From Sphingomonas taxi (GTDB lineage: Bacteria; Pseudomonadota; Alphaproteobacteria; Sphingomonadales; Sphingomonadaceae), in the NCBI RefSeq assembly GCF_000764535.1, contig NZ_CP009571.1:1488001-1552000 (forward strand): 64,000 nucleotides of DNA. The letters run 5' to 3'. Each line of letters begins with the position of its first letter. Position 1 is the stretch's first letter. The notes beneath the pieces are model-generated. The model made no database searches, was not told the origin of the DNA, and saw nothing but the letters and a program-made list of their open reading frames with translations. Made by a program: the position numbers and the translations under genes. Shown here in pieces: positions 8,095 through 15,863 of the stretch.

Positions 8095-10139
8095 AGCGTC
8101 AACCGCACGCTGCCATAAAGCGCGCGGCTGTCGGCCGGCGAGTGCAGCACCTGCGTCCCGTCATACCAGACATATTCGTAACGACGGTTGCCGATGTTCT
8201 TCAGCTGCGCCGCCACCTCGAGCCGCGGCAGCACCCGCCACGCCACCTCGCCGGCCACCACCAGATAGGCGCCGTAGCGCGGCAAGGTGTTGGCGGGCGT
8301 CAGCTCGTAGCTCGACTGGCCATTGCCCCACAGCGACACGCGCCACCGCTCGACGGGAACGACATCGACCCCGCCGGAGAACAAATTCTGCGGCACATGG
8401 TCGATCCAATTGCCCGCCTGCGACGGCGTCGCCGGATCGGGCGTGACGATCCGCGCCCGCTGGTACGAATAGGCGCCCCACAGATTGGCCCCCTTCACGG
8501 GCGTCACGCTGACCTGCACGTCGAGCCCGCGCCGCCGCGTCGCGCCGAGATTGTCGCTGTCACCGGAAGGATCGTTGAGCCGCCGCTTGATCTCGCCGCT
8601 CGCGGTCTGCTCCCACAGCGCGACGCGCGCCTCCAGCCAGCGCCCGCGCGCCAGCTTGACCCCCGCCTCCCAGCCCTCGTTGATCGACGGCGCGAGATTG
8701 GTGGTGCGCGGCGGCACCTTATAGGCCCCCGCGCCGACGCCGATCTGGAACGTCCGCCCGTAATTGCCGTAAGCGGTGACGCCCGCCAGCGGGGTGATCG
8801 CGACGCTCAATTTGGGCTGGCTGATCGTGCCATAGTCGTTGATCGGATAGCGCTGCCCGTTCAGCCGGTTGCGCAGATTCCCGGAGACGGTGTCGAACCG
8901 CCAGCCCGGCGTGATGCTCAGCCAGGCGGTGGGCTCGATCACCGCCTGCGCATAGCCGCCCGCGACGGTCAGCCTGAACGCCTGGTCGCGCGTCTGGCTG
9001 GTGATGATGCGGCTGGCGGTCAGCCAGCGCAGGCTTTGATTGTCCTGTACCTGCACGTCGCCGCCGACCTCCAGCATCAGCCGGTGCAGGAACGCGACCC
9101 TCGGGTGATAATGGAGCGTCGCCAGCCCGCCATATTGGTCCTCGCGCGCCAGCCGCCGCTGCTGCGCCACCGTGGCGGAAAAGCGCACATACCGGTCGTC
9201 GTGCAGCGCATTGGCATAGCCCTTGGCGCTCAGCGCGAGCGTATCGGTCAGATCGGCATCGAGGTGCAGGCTGTACTGGCTCATCTGCCGCCGCCCGCCG
9301 TCGGTCGCCGAGACCGGATAGGAGCGCCGCCGGTCGGCATAGGCGTCGGCGTCGGTGAGATAGCCGGGCTCCTGCGCCTCGACCTGCGCGTAGCGCGCGA
9401 TCCCGCCGAGCCGCACCGCACCCCAGTCGTAGAACCATTTGCCCGCGAGGCTCACCCGGTCGAGCCCGGCGTGATCGCGGAAACCATCGCTGTGGCGATA
9501 GCCGACGAAGTAATTCTGGCTAAGCTTGCCCGTCTCGACACCCGCCGAAAGCTGTCCCTCGGCAGTACCGAACGCCCCGCCGAGACCCCGTGCGTCGAGA
9601 TAATTGCCGCCGATCCGCGTCGCGATATCGGCGCTGCCGGCGATCGCATGCAGGCCGTAGCGCGGATCGGCGGTGCCGCGCACCAGCTCGACCTGCGCGA
9701 TGTCGAGCGGCATCACCGCGTCGATGAACGGCATGCCGCCGTCGTTGGCGTTGCTCGGCACGCCGTCGATCAGCAATTTGACCGCGTTGATCTCGCCTTC
9801 GCCGTTGAAGCCGCGGATCGAGAAGCGGCCCGAGGTCGTCCCCTGGTTGAAGTCGGTCAGCGAGACGCCGGGCAGCCGCGCGAACAGCTCCCATGTGTTG
9901 TCGACGCTCTGCCGCTGCGCGACGTCGCCGCCGAGCCGGTCGATCGAGGTGACGATATTGCTGGTCGAGCGCGCCATGTCGCGCGCGGTGACGACGATGT
10001 CGCCGACCGAGAAACTGGTGTCGTTGGTATCGGCATCATGGTCGTGGCGCTGCGCCCATGCCGGAGTCGCGAGGACGGGGGCGAGGGCGAGCGCGACGCC
10101 CGCCGCCGTGGCGGTTCGTAGGAAGATCATTGCAGGCAA
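8091..10139 (-). CDS. TonB-dependent outer-membrane receptor
   Basis: The protein has 682 residues. A signal peptide of about 29 residues (ending TPAWAQ) is followed by the His/Asp-rich RHDHDADTND, a plug domain with SIRGFNGEGEINAVKLLIDG and VELVRGTADPRYG, and a 22-strand barrel rich in aromatic/Asn segments. The family imports metal chelates with TonB energy. The upstream DUF2946 protein and downstream PepSY protein, together with the His-rich N-terminus, suggest a metal such as copper or iron, but the ligand cannot be read from the sequence. A second ATG 9 nt downstream would still give a full signal peptide. Confidence 0.9.
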   Translation of the reverse strand: MPAMIFLRTATAAGVALALAPVLATPAWAQRHDHDADTNDTSFSVGDIVVTARDMARSTSNIVTSIDRLGGDVAQRQSVDNTWELFARLPGVSLTDFNQGTTSGRFSIRGFNGEGEINAVKLLIDGVPSNANDGGMPFIDAVMPLDIAQVELVRGTADPRYGLHAIAGSADIATRIGGNYLDARGLGGAFGTAEGQLSAGVETGKLSQNYFVGYRHSDGFRDHAGLDRVSLAGKWFYDWGAVRLGGIARYAQVEAQEPGYLTDADAYADRRRSYPVSATDGGRRQMSQYSLHLDADLTDTLALSAKGYANALHDDRYVRFSATVAQQRRLAREDQYGGLATLHYHPRVAFLHRLMLEVGGDVQVQDNQSLRWLTASRIITSQTRDQAFRLTVAGGYAQAVIEPTAWLSITPGWRFDTVSGNLRNRLNGQRYPINDYGTISQPKLSVAITPLAGVTAYGNYGRTFQIGVGAGAYKVPPRTTNLAPSINEGWEAGVKLARGRWLEARVALWEQTASGEIKRRLNDPSGDSDNLGATRRRGLDVQVSVTPVKGANLWGAYSYQRARIVTPDPATPSQAGNWIDHVPQNLFSGGVDVVPVERWRVSLWGNGQSSYELTPANTLPRYGAYLVVAGEVAWRVLPRLEVAAQLKNIGNRRYEYVWYDGTQVLHSPADSRALYGSVRLTL

Positions 10140-10198
10140 TTCCCGATCCTGGCGCGTGCCCTCTCCCGGGCCGCACCGTCAGTGTCGTTGTGGATGGA

Positions 10199-10609
10199 TC
10201 AGGAAAGGCGCGGCGGTCCGCGCATCGGCGGCCGCACATGCGCGCGGTCGCGCAACGCCGGCCAGCGCGTCGCGCGCACGCCGAGCGCCATGACGAAGGC
10301 GATCGCGAGCACCAGCAACACCGGATCGACCGGCGTCGTCGCCGCCTGCGCCAGCGCGCCAAAGGGACAGGGCATGTCGGTGGCGGGATGATCCGCCTCG
10401 CGATGGCCGCCCGAACCGTGATGGCCGCCATGCACCATCGCCATCGGCGCGACCGGACCGTAGCCGCTGCACACTTGCAGCACCGGCCGCCCATCGACGC
10501 TGCCGACCATGAACCCCGCCGGCACCAGCAGCCGCACCGCAAGCGCCAGCGCCGCCAGCCACAAAGCGAGCGTGCGATGATCCAGCAACAGGCGGCGGAG
10601 CGACGTCAC
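10199..10609 (-). CDS. DUF2946-like small membrane protein
   Basis: The product has 136 residues and starts at GTG. A first hydrophobic helix (about 13-36, TLALWLAALALAVRLLVPAGF) includes the VPAGFM segment typical of DUF2946. It is followed by the His-rich loop HGGHHGSGGHREADH near 61-75, a conserved-looking MPCPFGAL with Cys, and a second helix near 95-115. The His and Cys residues fit metal contact. It precedes the TonB receptor gene by 59 nt on the same strand and probably belongs to its operon. Confidence 0.7.
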   Translation of the reverse strand: MTSLRRLLLDHRTLALWLAALALAVRLLVPAGFMVGSVDGRPVLQVCSGYGPVAPMAMVHGGHHGSGGHREADHPATDMPCPFGALAQAATTPVDPVLLVLAIAFVMALGVRATRWPALRDRAHVRPPMRGPPRLS

Positions 10610-10699
10610 GGCTGCGTCTTAGGCGAGGCCGCGGCCCCTGTCATCGACCTGGATCAGGTAGGATAATCGTAATGTCCGCGGGCTAATATTCCGTCTAGT

Positions 10700-11365
10700 A
10701 TGAACACCATGCACCGGTCCCTGCTCCGCCCGCTCCTCGCTACGCTGCTGCTGCTCGGCACGCTGTTCGGGTCGGCTCCGGCGTGGGCGGCGGTGACGAT
10801 CACCTTCTGGAGCCACGAACTGGGCAACAGCTTCCCGCACGCCTTCTTCACGCTGCGCGGCGTGCAGGATGCCGGCGGGCCGCCGGTCGACGTCAATTAC
10901 GGCTTCACCGCCAAGTCGGTTTCGCCCGCGCTGCTGATGGGCAGCGTCGCCGGTCGGCTCGACATCTCGCGCCCCTTCTACATCGGCACCAGCGACGCCC
11001 AATTCTCGGTGGTGCTGAGCGACGCACAATATGCGCAGATGCTGACGCTGATCGCCGCCTGGGACGAGAAGACCGGCGACGGACGCTACAATCTCAACGA
11101 TCGCAACTGCATCCACTTCGTCAAGGAAGCCGCCCGCATCGCTGGCCTGACCGGTCTCGATCATCCCAAATTGATGAAGAAGCCGCGATCCTATCTGCAG
11201 GCGGTCGCGGCGGCCAATCCCGACCGCGTCGCGGTGATCCACATGCACGGCAAGACCTATCTCGCCTCGCTGCCGCCGTTGACGGCGGCGCCGGTAAGCG
11301 CAGCGGCGGCACCGGCACCGGCTCCGGCTCCGGTGGCGATGATCCAGCCGCTACCGGCACACTGA
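10700..11365 (+). CDS. exported LRAT/NlpC-P60-like papain-fold protein
   Basis: The product has 221 residues. A signal peptide spans 1-30 (LFGSAPAWA). The mature part contains H47 in FPHAFFTLRG and C137 in NLNDRNCIHFVKEAA. The His-before-Cys order and the NCxHFV motif resemble the circularly permuted papain-like fold of LRAT and related NlpC/P60 proteins, where these residues are catalytic. The C-terminal 30 residues are Ala/Pro repeats. The similarity is a pattern match by eye. The substrate could be a lipid, peptide or peptidoglycan bond. It stands alone, divergent from the DUF2946-TonB operon. Confidence 0.55.
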   Translation: MNTMHRSLLRPLLATLLLLGTLFGSAPAWAAVTITFWSHELGNSFPHAFFTLRGVQDAGGPPVDVNYGFTAKSVSPALLMGSVAGRLDISRPFYIGTSDAQFSVVLSDAQYAQMLTLIAAWDEKTGDGRYNLNDRNCIHFVKEAARIAGLTGLDHPKLMKKPRSYLQAVAAANPDRVAVIHMHGKTYLASLPPLTAAPVSAAAAPAPAPAPVAMIQPLPAH

Positions 11366-11398
11366 CCACACCCCCTCCCCGTTCGGACCGACGCCCCC

Positions 11399-11469
11399 CC
11401 CGTTCGTGCTGAGCCTGTCGAAGCACGGTGAGACTCACCCGCCCCCTTCGACCGGCTCAAGGCCAACGG
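11399..11469. repeat. palindromic intergenic repeat, family D (copy 2)
   Basis: CCGTTCGTGCTGAGCCTGTC on the left pairs with CCTTCGACCGGCTCAAGGCC plus AACGG on the right, with more mismatches than the copy at 6803-6870. Confidence 0.65.
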
Positions 11470-11492
11470 GTCTCGGAAACCCGATCCCCCAG

Positions 11493-12107
11493 CTACCCCC
11501 GCACGATCTCCATCACGTCGAGCGTCGAATGGAAGCCCGGGAACGGCAGCACCAGCCGCCAGCGCGCCGTGCCGATCCGCTCGACCAGCCCCGCCATGTC
11601 GCGCTGCCGGTCGCGGCCGTAGCGCATCGGCCGGTCCTCGTCGCCGAGCGCCAGCGTGCCGAGGAAGATCGTCCGCGAATCGGTGCTGTCGAACAGATTG
11701 CCGCTCGCCCTCTGGTCGCCATCGGTGACGAACTGGCGGACGATCCCCGCCTCGCTCACCCGGCAGCTCGTCCAGCCGCCGCTCAGCAGCGGTCGCACAC
11801 CCGGTCCGATCCCGCCGAGCCGGTGCACCCGGCAGCGATAGACGCCGGGCAGCAGCGCCGCGCCCTCGATCACCCGGTCGGGGTCGAACAGGTCCGCGTC
11901 GGCGGCGAGCCGCTCGCGTCCCTCGGGCGTCGCGCGCACCTTGGTCAGCGCCTGTATCCAGGCGTCGCGCCAGCCGCGCAGGCGTTCGCGGTCCTGCCGC
12001 GTCGCGACCTTGCGCCAGTCGCTGTCGCCCGTGTCCTGCGCGCGCACCGCGGCGGTGGCGAGCATCGCGCCGGCGAGCGTCACCGCCAGAAAACGCCCCA
12101 CCCTCAT
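11493..12107 (-). CDS. exported DUF4893-like protein
   Basis: The product has 204 residues. Its signal peptide is about residues 1-23 (MRVGRFLAVTLAGAMLATAA). The mature part begins DWRKVATRQDRERLRGWRDAW, close to the start of DUF4893 proteins, and contains paired cysteines in YRCRVHRLGG and TSCRVSE. It ends with FPGFHSTLDVMEIV. The ATG overlaps the stop of the 3-hydroxybutyrate dehydrogenase gene by 4 nt, and the longer upstream frame is a shadow of that gene. Function is unknown; the family assignment is from memory of similar sphingomonad proteins. Confidence 0.65.
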   Translation of the reverse strand: MRVGRFLAVTLAGAMLATAAVRAQDTGDSDWRKVATRQDRERLRGWRDAWIQALTKVRATPEGRERLAADADLFDPDRVIEGAALLPGVYRCRVHRLGGIGPGVRPLLSGGWTSCRVSEAGIVRQFVTDGDQRASGNLFDSTDSRTIFLGTLALGDEDRPMRYGRDRQRDMAGLVERIGTARWRLVLPFPGFHSTLDVMEIVRG

Positions 12108-12889
12108 GCCGCGGTCCAGCCGCCGTCCACCGACAGATTGGCGCCGGTGATCGCCTTGGCCTCGTCGCGGCACAGGAACAGCGCCAGCGCCGCCACCTGC
12201 TCGGGCGTCACGAACTCCTTGGTCGGCTGCGCGGCGAGCAGCACGTCGTTCATCACCTGCTCGCGGGTCAGCCCGCGCGCCGTCATCGTGTCGGGGATCT
12301 GTGCTTCGACGAGCGGCGTCCAGACGTAACCCGGCGAGATGCAATTGACCGTCACGCCATGCTGCGCCGTCTCCAGTGCGATCGTCTTGGTCAGTCCGAC
12401 CAGCCCGTGCTTGGCCATCACATAGGCCGATTTGTTGGGGCTCGCGACGAGGCTGTGCGCCGAAGCGGTCGAGATGATCCGCCCCCAGCGCTGCGCCTTC
12501 ATGTGCGGAACGGCGGCGCGCATCGCATACCAGGCGCTGGTCAGGTTGATCGCCAGGATCGCCTCCATCCGCTCGGGCGGAAACGCTTCGATCGGCGCGA
12601 CATGCTGGACGCCGGCATTGTTGACGAGGATGTCGACGCGGCCGGTCTCGCGCGCCGCACGCTCGACCAGCGCGGCGATCTCGTCCGGCTTGGTCATGTC
12701 GGCGGCATCGTACAGCGCCGCCGCGCCACTCGTCGCGGCGAGCTCGGCGCGGATCGTCTCGATCGCCTCCGCCTCGCCGAAGCCGTTGATGACCAACGCC
12801 GCGCCTTCCGCGGCGAACGCCCGCGCATAGGCGAGGCCGATGCCCGACGTGGACCCGGTGACAATCGCGGTCTTGCCCTTGAGGACCAT
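12104..12889 (-). CDS. bdhA: 3-hydroxybutyrate dehydrogenase (SDR family)
   Basis: The product has 261 residues, the standard short-chain dehydrogenase length. It shows the NAD-binding TGSTSGIG motif near residue 11, NNAG near 90, catalytic Ser in STASAHSLVAS and YVMAKHG (Tyr-x3-Lys) near 155-159. The C-terminal CISPGYVWTPLVEAQIPD is characteristic of 3-hydroxybutyrate dehydrogenases. The enzyme oxidises (R)-3-hydroxybutyrate to acetoacetate in the cytoplasm. It could act on monomers released by the PHB depolymerase encoded at 45.8-47.1 kb, though the genes are far apart. Confidence 0.9.
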   Translation of the reverse strand: MVLKGKTAIVTGSTSGIGLAYARAFAAEGAALVINGFGEAEAIETIRAELAATSGAAALYDAADMTKPDEIAALVERAARETGRVDILVNNAGVQHVAPIEAFPPERMEAILAINLTSAWYAMRAAVPHMKAQRWGRIISTASAHSLVASPNKSAYVMAKHGLVGLTKTIALETAQHGVTVNCISPGYVWTPLVEAQIPDTMTARGLTREQVMNDVLLAAQPTKEFVTPEQVAALALFLCRDEAKAITGANLSVDGGWTAA

Positions 12890-12992
12890 AGACGTGCTCT
12901 CCTGCTATGCCTCCCGTCTGCGTCGATGCGCGCGCTGTTGCAACCGGGGGCAGGGTTCGGGCATTCGTAACGCAAGCTAAACGGAGCCTTGC

Positions 12993-13907
12993 ATGCGCCT
13001 CGACGATTTCGATCCCAATATTGACGTCGGCGATCAGGGGAACCGCGGCGGCGGTTTCGGTGGCGGCGGTGGCGGCGGCGGACTTTTGTTCGGCCTGCTG
13101 CCGCTGATCGGCAGCCGCTTCGGCTGCGGCGGCATCATCGTCGTGCTGCTGCTGATGGCGGTGTTCGGCGGGCTCGGCAATCTCGGCAGCCTCGTCGGCG
13201 GCGGTGGCGGCAGCGGCACGCAGGTGACGCGCAGCGCGCCGTCCGAAGGCGGCTCGGCGACCGCGGTCTGTACCTCAGATCCAGCCAAGAAAGCGGCCTG
13301 CGACGCGTTCAGCTCAGCACAGAAGACATGGACCGCGCTGTTCGCGCAGAGCGGCCAGCGTTTCGCCGCGCCCGGCCTGCGCTTCTTCTCGCAGAACGGC
13401 CAGTCGGGCTGCGGCGCCGCGCAATCGGCGATGGGGCCGTTCTATTGCCCGACCGACCAGCGCATCTATCTCGACACCAGCTTCTTCGACGAACTCGCCA
13501 ACCGCTTCGGCGCCAAGGGCGATTTCGCGCAGGATTACGTGATCGCGCACGAATTCGGCCATCACATCCAGAATCTGCTCGGCACGTCGGACAAGGTGCA
13601 GAACGTCCAGCGCAGCGGCAGCGAAACCGAAGGCAATGCCGCCTCGGTCCGCCTCGAACTGCAGGCGGATTGCTATGCCGGCGTGTGGGCCGCGCAGAAC
13701 CGCAGCCGCATGGAGCCGGGCGATCTCGAAGAGGGCCTGACCGCCGCGCAGGCGATCGGCGACGACACGCTCCAGAAGGAATCGACCGGCCGCGTCGTCC
13801 CCGACAGTTTCACGCACGGCACCTCGGCGCAGCGCATGCACTGGCTGCAACGCGGCATACAGACCGGCGACCCCGCCCAGTGCGACACGTTCAGCGGCGC
13901 GATCTGA
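12993..13907 (+). CDS. ypfJ: neutral zinc metallopeptidase, YpfJ family
   Basis: The product has 304 residues. A short cytoplasmic start rich in Gly is followed by one membrane helix (about 36-62) and a periplasmic peptidase domain. The zinc motif IAHEFGHHIQN lies near residue 187, with a downstream Glu/Asp region SEGNAASVRLELQADCYAG that supplies the third ligand. CSDPAKKAACDAF and SGCGAAQS carry cysteines that could form disulfides. ACGGAG precedes the ATG. The family is membrane-anchored and faces the periplasm; substrates are unknown. Confidence 0.88.
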   Translation: MRLDDFDPNIDVGDQGNRGGGFGGGGGGGGLLFGLLPLIGSRFGCGGIIVVLLLMAVFGGLGNLGSLVGGGGGSGTQVTRSAPSEGGSATAVCTSDPAKKAACDAFSSAQKTWTALFAQSGQRFAAPGLRFFSQNGQSGCGAAQSAMGPFYCPTDQRIYLDTSFFDELANRFGAKGDFAQDYVIAHEFGHHIQNLLGTSDKVQNVQRSGSETEGNAASVRLELQADCYAGVWAAQNRSRMEPGDLEEGLTAAQAIGDDTLQKESTGRVVPDSFTHGTSAQRMHWLQRGIQTGDPAQCDTFSGAI

Positions 13908-13912
13908 CGGCC

Positions 13913-13936
13913 GCCCCGCCCTCGCGAGGGAGGGGC
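13913..13936 (+). terminator. terminator-like hairpin after ypfJ
   Basis: GCCCC-g-CCCTC and GAGGG-a-GGGGC pair across a 2-nt loop, with one internal mismatch, just after the ypfJ stop. There is no U-tract, so its role as terminator is uncertain. Confidence 0.4.
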
Positions 13937-13984
13937 GCGTATCGCAGCGGTGTCGAGGCGCGATTGCCCTGACTCAAAAGCTCC

Positions 13985-14089
13985 GTCACCCCGGACTCGT
14001 TCCGGGGTCCACCGGGCCACGAGGGAACGGTACCGCCTCCAGCCCTCCTCCCAGCCGCAGAGTGGACCCCGGAACGAGTCCGGGGTGAC
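13985..14089. repeat. REPIN-like palindromic repeat, family A (copy 1)
   Basis: Two 28-nt arms (13985-14012 and 14062-14089) are perfect inverted copies. Each arm folds on itself as CCCCGGA / TCCGGGG. The 49-nt centre is variable. Further copies lie at 25491, 33076, 39967, 52521 and 57371. Confidence 0.9.
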
Positions 14090-14157
14090 GATGTGAGCTG
14101 GGACAGCGATTGACCTACGCTGACGGTCATATGGACCCTTCCCCGCATGGAGCGGAA

Positions 14158-15402
14158 CTAACGCCCCGCCAGCTGCCGGGCGAAATGCACCTCGACCGCC
14201 TTGGTCACGCTGTCGGCGATCCGTTCGCGCCCCGCCGGGCTGTCGAGGAACGCCGCATCGACCGGGTTGGAGATATAGCCCGTCTCGAACAGGATCGACG
14301 GCATGTCCGGCGCCTTGAGCACCATCAGCGACGCCATGCGGTGGAACACCGGCTTGGTCGGGATGCGCGGCTTGGCCTCGCGGCCGAGCAGCCGGGCGAA
14401 GCTCGCCGAACTGTTCATCGTCTCGCGCTGCGCGAGATCGATCAGGATCGACGAGACGTCCGCCCCGGCGTCGCCCAGATTGACCCCGGCGATCACGTCC
14501 GCCTTGTTTTCGCGCAGCGCCAGCCGCGCCGCTTCCTTGTCCGACGCCACTTCGGACAAGGTATAGACCGACGCGCCGCTCGCATCGCCGCTGCCGACGC
14601 TGTCGCAATGGACCGAGATGAACAGGCTCGCCTTCAGCCGCCGCGCGATGCCGTAGCGCTCGCGCAGCACCAGATAGCGGTCGTCGTCGCGGGTCAGCGC
14701 CACCCGCACCCGCCCGCTCGCCAGCAACGCATCGCGGATCGACCGCGCGATGCGCAACGTCACGTCCTTCTCGCGCAGCCCGGTGACCGCGTTGATCGCG
14801 CCCGGATCGACCCCGCCATGACCGGCGTCGATCACCACCAGCGGCCGGCTGTCGTCGCCACGCACGCGTGGCAGCGCCGCGGCGCGCGCCGGCGGCGGCA
14901 CGGGGATCGACAGCTTGTACTTGGGCCGCGCCCCCCATTCGCCGAGATCGACCGCGAAGAAGCGCACCGGCCCCGCCGCAGCCGCCGCAGTGACGCGCGC
15001 CGCGGTCGCCGGGGCGATCGACAGCGCCAGATTGCCGTCGGCATCGAAGCCGCCGTCGGCGATCACCGCCGGTCGCGCGAGATCGAGCAGCAACCGCGTG
15101 CCGTCGCCCTGCCGCACCTGCCTGATGCTCCGCACCAGCCCGCCGGTGACCACTTCCGCACCGGGGATCGCCTGCGCGACGTCGACCGCGATCTGGCGGC
15201 TGCCGCGCAGTACCATGCCCGTGGCGTCGATCACCGGCCCGTCGAACCGCACGACGATGCGGCCGCCGTCGACCACGACGCTGCGGATCGCCGTCGCGGC
15301 ATGCGCCGGCACGCTCGCGCACCAGCCGAGGATCAGGGCAACGATCGCGATCATCGGGCGACCTTGCCGCGCCGCGGGGGCGCCGGTCCAGCGAAAAGCC
15401 AT
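14158..15402 (-). CDS. amiC: N-acetylmuramoyl-L-alanine amidase (AmiC-like)
   Basis: The product has 414 residues. A signal peptide ends near PAHAA (about residue 36), then comes an AMIN-type beta domain (about 40-150, TAIRSVVVDGGRIVVRF) and an Amidase_3 domain starting PLVVIDAGHGGVDPGA. Zinc ligands are the His of DAGHGG, Glu in GLREKDV and His in FISVHCDS. SILFETGYISNPVDA carries the catalytic Glu. The enzyme cleaves the peptide from MurNAc in the periplasm, as in daughter-cell separation. ATG 15402 has AAGGAA upstream; a second Met 48 nt downstream is possible. It is divergent from rne. Confidence 0.9.
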   Translation of the reverse strand: MAFRWTGAPAARQGRPMIAIVALILGWCASVPAHAATAIRSVVVDGGRIVVRFDGPVIDATGMVLRGSRQIAVDVAQAIPGAEVVTGGLVRSIRQVRQGDGTRLLLDLARPAVIADGGFDADGNLALSIAPATAARVTAAAAAGPVRFFAVDLGEWGARPKYKLSIPVPPPARAAALPRVRGDDSRPLVVIDAGHGGVDPGAINAVTGLREKDVTLRIARSIRDALLASGRVRVALTRDDDRYLVLRERYGIARRLKASLFISVHCDSVGSGDASGASVYTLSEVASDKEAARLALRENKADVIAGVNLGDAGADVSSILIDLAQRETMNSSASFARLLGREAKPRIPTKPVFHRMASLMVLKAPDMPSILFETGYISNPVDAAFLDSPAGRERIADSVTKAVEVHFARQLAGR

Positions 15403-15863
15403 GGCACGTTCCTTGGGCGCCGACGTCTGGCCGGCGCCTGAACGAGCATCATGACCGGCAGGCGCCAACGCCCGGTTGCGCGGCGCGGTTAATGCACGAT
15501 TCGGCATGAATTTGCCGCCGCTCCGGCAGATTCGTGCCAGTTGCGATACGAGAAGCGCAATGCTACCAACGGACTGCACCCGTGCGTCGCGCTTCATTCG
15601 TGCAAGCGACGCATCGGTCCCCGCGCCGTCCTGGCGCGGTTCTAACCAGGTTGACGCTCGCATGACGCACTTATCCAACGCTCGACACCGCCCGGCCTCG
15701 GCCGGCGGCGTGGCGAGCGTGTGGGAGGGCCGTGCCCCCCGACGTGCGCGGCGAGCAGACGCATTCTCACCATCCCGCGCCGGTCCGCCCGGCGCCATCT
15801 ATCAACGCGCATGCGCGCCCTGCGACCCGGTTGCAGGAGCGCCACGCGCGCGGAGACCATTCA
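15403..15863. other. 461-bp divergent control region between amidase and rne
   Basis: No gene is supported. It must hold both promoters and the long rne leader. A hairpin is visible at 15621-15639 (CCGCGCC / GGCGCGG). RNase E genes in other bacteria are autoregulated through structured 5' leaders, so this region is a candidate for that; no specific element is recognised. Confidence 0.5.

Noticed and set aside
8142..10121. A 659-aa open frame antisense to the TonB receptor gene
   Set aside because: Shadow frame; no domain, signal peptide or ribosome site.
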